In this document: positions 17,317 to 25,682 of the stretch, one piece after another
Layout: the number at the start of each line of letters is the position of its first letter
Position numbering within the stretch: position 1 is the stretch's first letter
Source of the DNA: Bacteroidota bacterium
Lineage (GTDB): Bacteria; Bacteroidota; Bacteroidia; Chitinophagales; Chitinophagaceae
Length of the DNA: 64,000 nucleotides
Reading direction: 5' to 3'
NCBI GenBank assembly: GCA_018267725.1
Contig: JAFDXY010000029.1
Coordinates: 1-64,000 of the forward strand
Notes under the pieces: model-generated
The model's database searches: none
The model's input: the letters and a program-made list of their open reading frames with translations, nothing else
What the model was told of the DNA's origin: nothing
Program-made: the position numbers and the translations under genes

Positions 17317-18447
17317 ATGTACACTGAACCAGAAATTATCGTCACCAAAAAATTAAACATCAGAGCTTACATTAAAACCTACATTAACGGTAAACGTTTT
17401 CGGTTATATAATGGTAGAACATTAGGAATAAAATGTAATCCTAATTATGCTCAGTCCTTACAAGACAGAAAAAAAATGTTGGATTACTTATGTTACCAAC
17501 TGAAGAAAAAATTAGATACAGGATGGCATCCGTGGATGAAGAAAGAAAAACCGATTGAAGTAAAAATCGTAACAGTTAAGGATGCATTACGCATGTTACC
17601 GCAATTACTAAAAACAGAAAAGTTAAGTGAACACTATGAAGGTAATCTCGGAGACATATATCATAAGTTTTGGAATTACGCACGAACAACTCCTTTAGGA
17701 GAGATGAACATTCTTGAAGTTAAAGCATCACATCTTCTTGCTTTCTTACACAAGTATAAAACAAGCGGAACTAATTATATGAATAAACGTGCTGCATTAG
17801 GAGCACTGTTTAAACGTTTTATTGACTTACAAATAATAGAAGATAATCCTGTACATAAGGCACCACGCATGAAACGTGTTGTGGAGCGTAATGTTCCTTT
17901 TACGAAAGAACAACTAAAAAAAGTTTTAGAAGTAATTAAGAAGGAACATGAGGATGTTTATCTATGTTGTTTGTTTATGTATGGGTGTCTGTTGCGCCCC
18001 CACACAGAAATTCGTCAACTTAGGAAAAAGTCATTCGACGACTTCTTTACCAAAATAACATTAGGCGGCAAAGAAAATAAGAGTAGAAAAATTAGAACCG
18101 TACAAATACCCGAATATGTAAGAAGTATATTATTACAACTTCACTTAGACGAGTTAAACGTTGATGATAATATTTTCAGCAGAACCAACGAACCGTTCAA
18201 TCAGTATTATTTTCATACAGCTTGGAGCAGAATTAAAACAAGATTGGTTAAAGACAAAGTCATCAGTAAGGAGCATACATTTTATTCCTTTCGTCATACT
18301 GCTGCAGTAAACATGTATTTGAAGACTAAAGACCCTTATAAAATTCAGCAGGCATTTGGTCATAGTTCATTAAACGTAACGCTTACATATTTACGAAACT
18401 TAGGTATGATGACTAATGCATCACTTGACGATTTACCTGATTTATAA
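17317..18447 (+). CDS. int: tyrosine recombinase (island integrase)
   Basis: The 376-aa protein has an N-terminal arm-binding/SAM-like core-binding region (to about 180) and a C-terminal phage-integrase catalytic domain. Catalytic residues are Arg227 in CLLRPHTEIRQL, Arg326 in TFYSFRHTAA, His349 in FGHSSLNV, and nucleophile Tyr358 in TLTYLRN. The position usually held by the first histidine of HxxR is Tyr323, a substitution tolerated in parts of this family. It lies 80 bp inside attL and reads into the island. It should catalyse integration and excision at tRNA-Phe. Confidence 0.95.
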   Translation: MYTEPEIIVTKKLNIRAYIKTYINGKRFRLYNGRTLGIKCNPNYAQSLQDRKKMLDYLCYQLKKKLDTGWHPWMKKEKPIEVKIVTVKDALRMLPQLLKTEKLSEHYEGNLGDIYHKFWNYARTTPLGEMNILEVKASHLLAFLHKYKTSGTNYMNKRAALGALFKRFIDLQIIEDNPVHKAPRMKRVVERNVPFTKEQLKKVLEVIKKEHEDVYLCCLFMYGCLLRPHTEIRQLRKKSFDDFFTKITLGGKENKSRKIRTVQIPEYVRSILLQLHLDELNVDDNIFSRTNEPFNQYYFHTAWSRIKTRLVKDKVISKEHTFYSFRHTAAVNMYLKTKDPYKIQQAFGHSSLNVTLTYLRNLGMMTNASLDDLPDL

Positions 18448-18522
18448 TTAAGGGGTAAAACCCTTTTATGTGTAGTAATTATTTGCTATATCTTTATTGT
18501 ACTAAATTACGACTCTTCAGAT

Positions 18523-20070
18523 ATGGCAAAAGGAACGAAAATAACTGCACAGGAACAAAAACCATTTGAACAAATACTTTGGACTGCTGCTGATAAGCTT
18601 CGTAAGAATATTGATGCTGCTGAATACAAACACTATGTATTAGGATTACTATTCCTCAAATATGTAGCTGATGCATTCGAAGAACTGCATAACAAGATTC
18701 TTAATAAAGAAGGTGAATTTGCATATGATGATCCTGAAGATAAATTAGTGTATAGTTCTAAGTATGTTTTTTTTGTGCCACCTAATTCAAGATGGAGTTA
18801 TTTAGTATCTCGTGCAAAGCTCCCTACTATAGGAGAAGATGTTGATACGGCGATGGATTTAATCGAAAAAGATAATCCTAAGTTACGTGGTGTGTTACCC
18901 AAACAGTTTGCCCGACCTCAATTAGATAAAATGGTGCTGGGTGAATTAATAGATGTTATCAATAACATAAATATCGGTAATGAAGCTGCACGCAAAAAAG
19001 ATTTACTTGGTACAGTTTATGAATATTTTTTAGGACAGTTTGCATTAGCAGAAGGTCGTAAGGGCGGACAATTCTATACTCCACGTTCAGTAGTTCAGTT
19101 ATTGGTGGAGATGCTGCAACCCAACAAGGGTAAAGTATTTGACCCATGTTGCGGTAGTGGTGGAATGTTTGTGATGAGTGAGAAATTTGTATTACAACAT
19201 CAAGGGCGCATAGATGATATTACTATTTACGGTCAGGAAAGTAACCAGACTACTTGGAGATTAGCTGTGATGAACTTAGCTATCAGAGGCATAGATTCTG
19301 AACAGGTAAAATGGAATAACGAGGGAAGCTTTACCAATGATGCACACCCTGATCTCAAAGCTGATTACATCATCGCCAATCCGCCATTCAATGTATCTGA
19401 TTGGAGTGGAGAGTTATTAAAAAATGATGGTAGGTGGAAGTATGGTGTACCACCTACAGGTAATGCAAACTATGCTTGGTTACAACACATGTTATATCAT
19501 CTCTCTCCTTTGGGAAAAGCCGGTGTTGTGTTATCTAAAGGAGCATTAACAACTAAACAAAATGGAGAGTATGATATTAGAAAAAATATGTTGGAAGATG
19601 GTGTGATTGATTGTATTGTTAATCTACCAACAAAACTTTTTTTGAATACACAGATACCGGCATGTTTGTGGTTTTTAAATCGTGATAAAAATCGTCAGCG
19701 TAAAGGTGAAGTATTATTTATTGATGCTCGTAATCTTGGATTTTTAATTAACCGAAGAACGAGAGAGTTTACAAATGAAGACATTACAAAAATAGCAGAC
19801 ACATATCATCACTGGTTAAATAGTAGAGACGAGTATAATGATGTAGCAGGATTTTGTAAGTCATGTACCATTGAAGAAATCCGGAACATGGATTATGTAC
19901 TAACACCGGGGCGTTATATTGGTTTACCTGATGATGAAGATGATTTTAATTTTACTGAACGTTTTAAAAAGTTACACGCCGAGTTGGAACAACAGATGAA
20001 TGAAGAGATACAACTCAATGAACGTATTCGTTTGAATCTATCTAAACTAAAGGAGGTTGGTCATGAGTGA
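18523..20070 (+). CDS. hsdM: type I restriction-modification DNA methyltransferase subunit M
   Basis: The 515-aa HsdM has an N-terminal helical HsdM_N domain (FEQILWTAADKLRKNIDAAE) and a SAM-dependent N6-adenine methyltransferase domain. Motif I is FDPCCGSGGMFV (Asp207 region) and catalytic motif IV is NPPF at 286-289. A GQFYTPRSVVQLLVEML block also fits. It methylates adenine in the target specified by HsdS and is needed for both modification and restriction. It starts a co-directional defence block 75 bp after the integrase gene and overlaps hsdS by 8 bp. Confidence 0.97.
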   Translation: MAKGTKITAQEQKPFEQILWTAADKLRKNIDAAEYKHYVLGLLFLKYVADAFEELHNKILNKEGEFAYDDPEDKLVYSSKYVFFVPPNSRWSYLVSRAKLPTIGEDVDTAMDLIEKDNPKLRGVLPKQFARPQLDKMVLGELIDVINNINIGNEAARKKDLLGTVYEYFLGQFALAEGRKGGQFYTPRSVVQLLVEMLQPNKGKVFDPCCGSGGMFVMSEKFVLQHQGRIDDITIYGQESNQTTWRLAVMNLAIRGIDSEQVKWNNEGSFTNDAHPDLKADYIIANPPFNVSDWSGELLKNDGRWKYGVPPTGNANYAWLQHMLYHLSPLGKAGVVLSKGALTTKQNGEYDIRKNMLEDGVIDCIVNLPTKLFLNTQIPACLWFLNRDKNRQRKGEVLFIDARNLGFLINRRTREFTNEDITKIADTYHHWLNSRDEYNDVAGFCKSCTIEEIRNMDYVLTPGRYIGLPDDEDDFNFTERFKKLHAELEQQMNEEIQLNERIRLNLSKLKEVGHE

Positions 20071-21244
20071 GTGGAAGGAATATAAAATTAAAGATTTGGG
20101 TACAGTGATAACAGGCACTACACCCTCTTCCAAATTTCCCGAAGATTTTGGAAATGAAGTAATGTTTGTTACCCCATCAGATTATAAGAACTACACAAAA
20201 AATATAAATCAAACAGAAAGGTATTTATCTCAAATAGGTGTTAAAAAATTGAGTAATCGTGTATTACCAATTAATTCAATAATGGTTACCTGCATTGGTT
20301 CAGATATGGGTAAAGTAGCACTTAACCTTCTGAAGGTTATTACTAATCAACAAATAAATAGCATAATACCCAATTCCATAGTTGATAATAATTTTCTTTA
20401 TTATAAAATAAAAGACGAGTATGATACCTTAAAAATGTATGGTGGAGAAGGAACCGCAGTACCAATAGTTAATAAAACAACTTTTGAAAATATTACTTTA
20501 ATTATTCCAGAGAATAAATCCGAACAAGAATCCATCGCAGAAGTATTAAGCAGCTTAGATGATAAAATAGATTTACTGCATCGTCAAAACAAAACATTAG
20601 AAGAGTTAGCAGAAACACTTTTTAGAAAGAATGTATTTAGTTCGGATGAAGATAGCACAACACTATCAGAATATATTTCTGTACAAGGAGGTTATGCATT
20701 TAAGAGTAAGGACTTTTTAGAAGAAGGTGGTGCTGGCGTTGTTAAAATTACCAACATCTCTTTTGAGTATATCGATACAATTTCTACGCAGTTTATTAGT
20801 AGTGATGTTGCTGCAACAATTCATAAAAAATTCAAGATTCTTCCTGGTTCATTCCTAATAGCTATGACAGGTGCTGAGATCGGTAAAATCGGGATTGTTG
20901 GTATGACGAGTAAGGACTTATATCTTAATCAACGAGTAGGAATGCTAATAGACAAATTTCCAAATAGTTCTATTATTGGTTATTTGTTTTTGAGGTCTCC
21001 CGAAGGGCAAGATCATGTTATTAATACAGCGTCAGGAAGTGCTCAGGAAAATATTAGTACAACAGGAATTGAGAGTATGATAGTACCTAAAATATCTATA
21101 GAAAAATTATCGGAATTGTGTTTTTTATTGAAGCCCTTCTTTGACAAAAAAATATCGAACCTGCACCAGATTCAACAACTTGAATCATTAAGAGATACCC
21201 TTTTACCAAAACTAATGAGCGGTGAGGTAAGAGTTAAAAATTAA
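20063..21244 (+). CDS. hsdS: type I restriction-modification specificity subunit S
   Basis: The 393-aa HsdS has two target-recognition domains (about 3-150 and 205-345), each followed by a conserved helical spacer: LSSLDDKIDLLHRQNKTLEE in the middle and QQLESLRDTLLPKLMSGEV at the end. It sets the bipartite DNA target of the complex; the target cannot be read from the sequence. The start is ATG 20063, because a perfect Shine-Dalgarno AAGGAGG lies at 20050-20056. It overlaps the end of hsdM by 8 bp, so translation is probably coupled. Confidence 0.95.
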   Translation: MSEWKEYKIKDLGTVITGTTPSSKFPEDFGNEVMFVTPSDYKNYTKNINQTERYLSQIGVKKLSNRVLPINSIMVTCIGSDMGKVALNLLKVITNQQINSIIPNSIVDNNFLYYKIKDEYDTLKMYGGEGTAVPIVNKTTFENITLIIPENKSEQESIAEVLSSLDDKIDLLHRQNKTLEELAETLFRKNVFSSDEDSTTLSEYISVQGGYAFKSKDFLEEGGAGVVKITNISFEYIDTISTQFISSDVAATIHKKFKILPGSFLIAMTGAEIGKIGIVGMTSKDLYLNQRVGMLIDKFPNSSIIGYLFLRSPEGQDHVINTASGSAQENISTTGIESMIVPKISIEKLSELCFLLKPFFDKKISNLHQIQQLESLRDTLLPKLMSGEVRVKN

Positions 21245-21256
21245 AAAATATAATTT

Positions 21257-21856
21257 ATGTCTTGTTATCACAAGTTCATTTATGATCTTCAACTTGAATA
21301 TGTAGATTGGGAGGTTAGTACATTATTCGTTGGTACTTTTAACCCCGGTTGGGCATCTTGTACTAACAACAATTCTGAATGGTTTTATGGTAGAACTGCT
21401 CGTAATTCATTTTGGAATAGTCTTTCTTTATTACATGAAGGTTACAAAATAGAATCAGGGAAATCTGAATGGTTAGACTTTTGTAGGAGAAATGAATTAG
21501 CTGTAACAGATATACTGGCTTGTATTGATAATGCTGATGAAAACAACCCTATTCATCAAACAAAAATTTGTAAATTCAAGGATGATGATTTGGCACAATT
21601 TGATGTTACAATAAATAATATTCCACAGATTTTAAATGAACATCCAAAAATTCGACAAGTATGTATCACAAGACAGACATTAACTGAATTTTGGGAAGAT
21701 ATTTTTCAAGACTTGTTAACCTATATCGATGCACATAATAATATTAGTTTAATAAAACTAAGATCTCCATCAAGGGGAGCTATCAGTGGTGTAGAAGGAG
21801 ATCATAGTTTGTTTGTTGCTAACAGATGGATTCAACAAGGGTATCAATTATTCTAA
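21257..21856 (+). CDS. uracil-DNA glycosylase superfamily-like protein in the RM operon
   Basis: The 199-aa protein lies 12 bp after hsdS and 109 bp before hsdR on the same strand. LFVGTFNPGW followed by WFYGRTARNSFW matches the first motif of UDG-superfamily enzymes of the hypoxanthine/mismatch glycosylase type (G-T/S-F/M-P-x, then Y-x-H/R-x-x-R-N-x-F-W). IKLRSPSRGAISG near the C-terminus fits the DNA-intercalation loop motif. These enzymes flip out and excise damaged or modified bases. No iron-sulphur cysteine cluster is obvious. Its place inside a restriction operon suggests a role in defence against modified phage DNA; that role is inference. Confidence 0.6.
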   Translation: MSCYHKFIYDLQLEYVDWEVSTLFVGTFNPGWASCTNNNSEWFYGRTARNSFWNSLSLLHEGYKIESGKSEWLDFCRRNELAVTDILACIDNADENNPIHQTKICKFKDDDLAQFDVTINNIPQILNEHPKIRQVCITRQTLTEFWEDIFQDLLTYIDAHNNISLIKLRSPSRGAISGVEGDHSLFVANRWIQQGYQLF

Positions 21857-21965
21857 AATTTAATCAACTATAGAAAATTTTGGAAAAAATGATATTGAAG
21901 AAAAATATTTATACTATTAAGAGCTAAGTAAAAAAAGGGTCAAGTTTTTTTAGAAACCATAACCA

Positions 21966-24900
21966 ATGACACGCATCATAGAAGACCATATCGAACAATG
22001 GGTATTACAAGAATTGCAAGCTAAGGAGTACAACTTTTTAGCACCGGAGTTTCTTGATCCGGATAACCCGAAAAGTCTTCGTGTGAATTATAATGATGTT
22101 CTTATTTTAAGCCATCTACAAGAAGCATTAGTAAGAATAAATCCTAAGTTATCTGCAACTTCTATACAACAAGCGATACGTGATGTTAAACAAGTTAATA
22201 CTAACGGCGACTTAATAGCTTGTAACCAGCACTTCCAAAAATTATTGACTGAAGGTGTAGATGTAACTTATGTAGAAAATGGTGAAGAGCGTTCTATTAA
22301 AGCATGGTTGGTTGATAAAAATAATCATTCAAATAACTATTGGGTAGTTACACATCAACTCACCATTATAGAGAACGGTCAAAATAAAAGACCTGATGTA
22401 ATCATCTATCTTAACGGTATTCCTGTTGTAGTGTTTGAGTTAAAAAACGCAGCAGATAGTAACGCTACAATAGATAAAGCATACCAACAATTACAAACTT
22501 ATCATAATGCAATACCAACACTGTTTTGTTATAACTTATTAGAAGTAATTTCAGATGGATTAGAAGCTAAGGTTGGAACAATAACTTCAGATATATCTCG
22601 ATTCATGAGTTGGAAGACAGCTGATGGTAAAACCATCGCATCAAGAACAACAAGTGAATTACAAGTAATGATTGATGGTTTGTTTGAACAGTCAACTTTA
22701 TTAGACCTCTTTTTGAACTTTATCGTGTTCGAAAAGTTTACTACAGAAGATACTAAAACTAAAACATTAAAAATAGGTGTAGTTAAAAAGGTTGCTGCAT
22801 ATCATCAATATTATGCGGTTAAAAAAGCAGTCATCTCAACAACGGATGCGAGTAAAGAAGGAGGTAATAAAAAAGGTGGTGTGGTATGGCATACACAGGG
22901 AAGCGGTAAGAGTTTATCAATGGTCTTCTTTACGGGATTATTAGTACAACAGTTAAATAACCCAACAGTCATAGTTATTACTGACAGAAACGATTTAGAT
23001 GATCAGTTGTTTGATACGTTCGCCAACTGTAACCAACTACTAAGACAAACACCGGTACAGATTGATAGCAGAGCAAGTTTGATTAAGGAATTAAAAAACC
23101 GACAATCTGGAGGCATCTTCTTTACAACCATTCAGAAGTTTTTACCCGAGGATGGTTCTTTACAATTTGATCTCCTCTCAGAGAGAAGAAACATTATTGT
23201 GATAGCAGATGAAGCCCACCGAACACAATATGGATTTGAAGCTAAAATAACTTACAAAAAAGATGCTGAAGGAAATGAATTAGATGCAGAGATTACATAC
23301 GGTTTTGCTAAACACATGCATGATGCTTTACCTAACGCAACCTTTATCGGGTTTACGGGAACTCCTGTAGAAAGTACTGATAAGAATACCAAAGCGGTGT
23401 TTGGTGAATATGTAGATGTGTATGATATAGAACGTGCCGTAAGAGATGGTGCTACTGTACCAATCTATTACGAGAACAGATTCGCTAAACTAAAACTCGA
23501 TAGGTTATTCTTAGACGAAATTGATAACAAGTTGAACAAAGCGGCAGAAGGGATGCCGGAGTATATCGTTAATCAGGCTATCGAAAGAGCCACAAGACAG
23601 GAGGCGATAGTAGGTAATCCTGAACGTTTAGAAATCATCGCTAATGATATTGTCACTCATTTTGAAGACCGAGCAAAAGTCTTTACGGGTAAAGCATTAA
23701 TTGTAGCGATGAGCAGAACAGTAGCAGTTAAGTTATATAACGAGATCATCTCAATAAGACCTGATTGGCATGGTGCAGATGATGATAGCGGTAAGATAAA
23801 AGTGATTATGACGGGCAGTTCATCGGATGATGATTTTTTAAGATCACATATACGAAACAAAGAAGGAAGAGACAAGATTTCAGCGAGGTTAAAGAATGAG
23901 AAAGACCCTCTACAGATGGTGATTGTTATCGACATGTGGTTAACAGGATTTGATGCTCCGGTACTGCATACTTTATATCTCGATAAGGATATGAGTGGTC
24001 ATAACTTAATGCAGGCTATCGCAAGAGTGAACCGTGTATTCAGAGATAAACCCGGTGGATTGATTGTAGATTATGTTCCGGTGACAGGGAATTTAAAAGC
24101 AGCACTAAAAACATATACGGAGAGTAACGGTAAAGGTGATATTGCGATTGATTTAGCTGAAGCTGCAGCACACATGTTGATGAAGTTGGAAGTGATACAA
24201 CAGATGTATCATGGTTTTGATTACAAGGAATATTTTACTGCTCCTGTAGGAAGAAGAATGAACATCATATTAGAAGCAGAAGATCATATCATTGGATTAG
24301 AAAATGGTAAAGAAAGATACTTAAAAGAAGTATCATCATTAAGTAAAGCGTATGCATTAGCTAAATCAGAACCGGCGGCAAAAGAAATAACAGAAGAAGT
24401 TGCTTTCTTCCAAGCGGTAAGAGCGAGGTTAGCAAAGTATGATATTCAGGTAACAGGTCAACAGCGAAAAGAATTTGAAGACACCATAAAAGGTATGGTT
24501 GAATCTGCTGTATCATCAGATGGAATCATTAATCTTTTAGACCAAGCAGGATTAGATAAACCGGAAGTATCAATCTTCTCCGAAGACTTCATGAGCGATG
24601 TACGAAACATGAAGCAAAAAAATGTAGCGATAGAGTTGTTGAAGAAGTTACTATCTGATCAGATTAAAACAAGGTTCAAAAAGAATGCTGTAGTGACAAA
24701 GCACTTGTCCGAGAAATTACAGGATGCGATTAACAAATATAACCGTAAGTCCATTACTGCATTGGAGATGTTGGAACTACTACTGGAGATAACTAATGAT
24801 GTGAATGAAGAAACAGAACGAGGAACAGAATTAGGATTAACTGATACAGAGAAAGCTTTTTATGATGCACTATCGGTAAATAAATCGGCGGTCGATTTAA

Positions 24901-25121
24901 TGGGAGATGAAAAGCTTATGATCATTGCTAAAGAGTTGGTAGAGCGTGTAAAACGAAGTACCACTATTGATTGGACGATAAGACAATCAGCGAAAGATAG
25001 AGTGAAGTTAGAAGTGAAGCGTGTGTTACGTTTCTACAAATATCCACCTGATGATGAACCAAGAGCAACAGAAACAGTGTTGGAGCAGGCAGAGTTACAT
25101 GCGAGTGAATTGATAAAATAA
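21966..25121 (+). CDS. hsdR: type I restriction endonuclease subunit R
   Basis: The 1051-aa HsdR has an N-terminal PD-(D/E)xK nuclease domain (RPDVIIYLNGIPVVVFELKN, about 141-160, giving D and ExK), then an SF2 translocase with Walker A TQGSGKSLSMVF (about 308-319), DEAH-type DEAHRTQYG at 415, GFTGTPVES and a late QAIARVNRVFRDKPGG motif VI, followed by a helical C-terminal domain that binds HsdM/HsdS. The complex translocates DNA and cuts at a distance when the target is unmethylated. It is intact and of normal length. Confidence 0.97.
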   Translation: MTRIIEDHIEQWVLQELQAKEYNFLAPEFLDPDNPKSLRVNYNDVLILSHLQEALVRINPKLSATSIQQAIRDVKQVNTNGDLIACNQHFQKLLTEGVDVTYVENGEERSIKAWLVDKNNHSNNYWVVTHQLTIIENGQNKRPDVIIYLNGIPVVVFELKNAADSNATIDKAYQQLQTYHNAIPTLFCYNLLEVISDGLEAKVGTITSDISRFMSWKTADGKTIASRTTSELQVMIDGLFEQSTLLDLFLNFIVFEKFTTEDTKTKTLKIGVVKKVAAYHQYYAVKKAVISTTDASKEGGNKKGGVVWHTQGSGKSLSMVFFTGLLVQQLNNPTVIVITDRNDLDDQLFDTFANCNQLLRQTPVQIDSRASLIKELKNRQSGGIFFTTIQKFLPEDGSLQFDLLSERRNIIVIADEAHRTQYGFEAKITYKKDAEGNELDAEITYGFAKHMHDALPNATFIGFTGTPVESTDKNTKAVFGEYVDVYDIERAVRDGATVPIYYENRFAKLKLDRLFLDEIDNKLNKAAEGMPEYIVNQAIERATRQEAIVGNPERLEIIANDIVTHFEDRAKVFTGKALIVAMSRTVAVKLYNEIISIRPDWHGADDDSGKIKVIMTGSSSDDDFLRSHIRNKEGRDKISARLKNEKDPLQMVIVIDMWLTGFDAPVLHTLYLDKDMSGHNLMQAIARVNRVFRDKPGGLIVDYVPVTGNLKAALKTYTESNGKGDIAIDLAEAAAHMLMKLEVIQQMYHGFDYKEYFTAPVGRRMNIILEAEDHIIGLENGKERYLKEVSSLSKAYALAKSEPAAKEITEEVAFFQAVRARLAKYDIQVTGQQRKEFEDTIKGMVESAVSSDGIINLLDQAGLDKPEVSIFSEDFMSDVRNMKQKNVAIELLKKLLSDQIKTRFKKNAVVTKHLSEKLQDAINKYNRKSITALEMLELLLEITNDVNEETERGTELGLTDTEKAFYDALSVNKSAVDLMGDEKLMIIAKELVERVKRSTTIDWTIRQSAKDRVKLEVKRVLRFYKYPPDDEPRATETVLEQAELHASELIK

Positions 25122-25131
25122 ATAATGACTT

Positions 25132-25653
25132 ATGGAATTAAAAGATTGGGCGTCAGTTGCTCAGATTTTAACAGCAATATCTCTTATTTATGGAGCTGTC
25201 CAAATTACTATTAATCGAAAGCAACTATTTAGTAATACTATTTCACGATGCTTGAATGAGTTCCAAAAAATAAATATCTCTGTTGATTGTATCGACACAT
25301 TAACAATTAAAAAATACATTGATTTAGTCGGTGAGGAATTATTTTATTTTCAGAATCATTATATACCTAAAAATGTTGCAAAGGAATGGTTAGATGGTAT
25401 GTTAGATTTTTTACCGATAACCGATTCCAAAGAAGTTGTACTCAATAAAGATCATTGTATTATTTATTTAGGGGAAAACAGAAGCCAGCTTCTAAAAAAC
25501 TACCCAAGAATAAAGTCAGCTTTTACGTTAAGTAATGAATACGATATTGAACTCATGTACGACGATAGTTTGAAGAGTGCAGATTTAAGATTACAGATTA
25601 GAAAAAACATAGTAGAGGAGATATACGAGAATGTAAGAAGGTTTGAATTCTAA
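25132..25653 (+). CDS. one-helix membrane protein of unknown function
   Basis: The 173-aa protein starts 10 bp after hsdR. A single hydrophobic helix lies at about 8-27 (SVAQILTAISLIYGAVQITI), followed by a charged soluble region with no recognised motif. The tail is rich in charged and aromatic residues (LMYDDSLKSADLRLQI). Tight spacing suggests it is co-transcribed with the RM genes and the following helicase-like gene. Small membrane-anchored proteins of this design are common in defence loci as effectors or anchors, but nothing in the sequence proves such a role. Confidence 0.6.
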   Translation: MELKDWASVAQILTAISLIYGAVQITINRKQLFSNTISRCLNEFQKINISVDCIDTLTIKKYIDLVGEELFYFQNHYIPKNVAKEWLDGMLDFLPITDSKEVVLNKDHCIIYLGENRSQLLKNYPRIKSAFTLSNEYDIELMYDDSLKSADLRLQIRKNIVEEIYENVRRFEF

Positions 25654-25682
25654 AACGTTTATTAACAGATATTAACTATAGC

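Noticed and set aside
17317..18447. Conjugative element (ICE)
   Set aside because: No relaxase, TraG/VirD4 coupling ATPase, or type IV secretion genes were recognised in the island.
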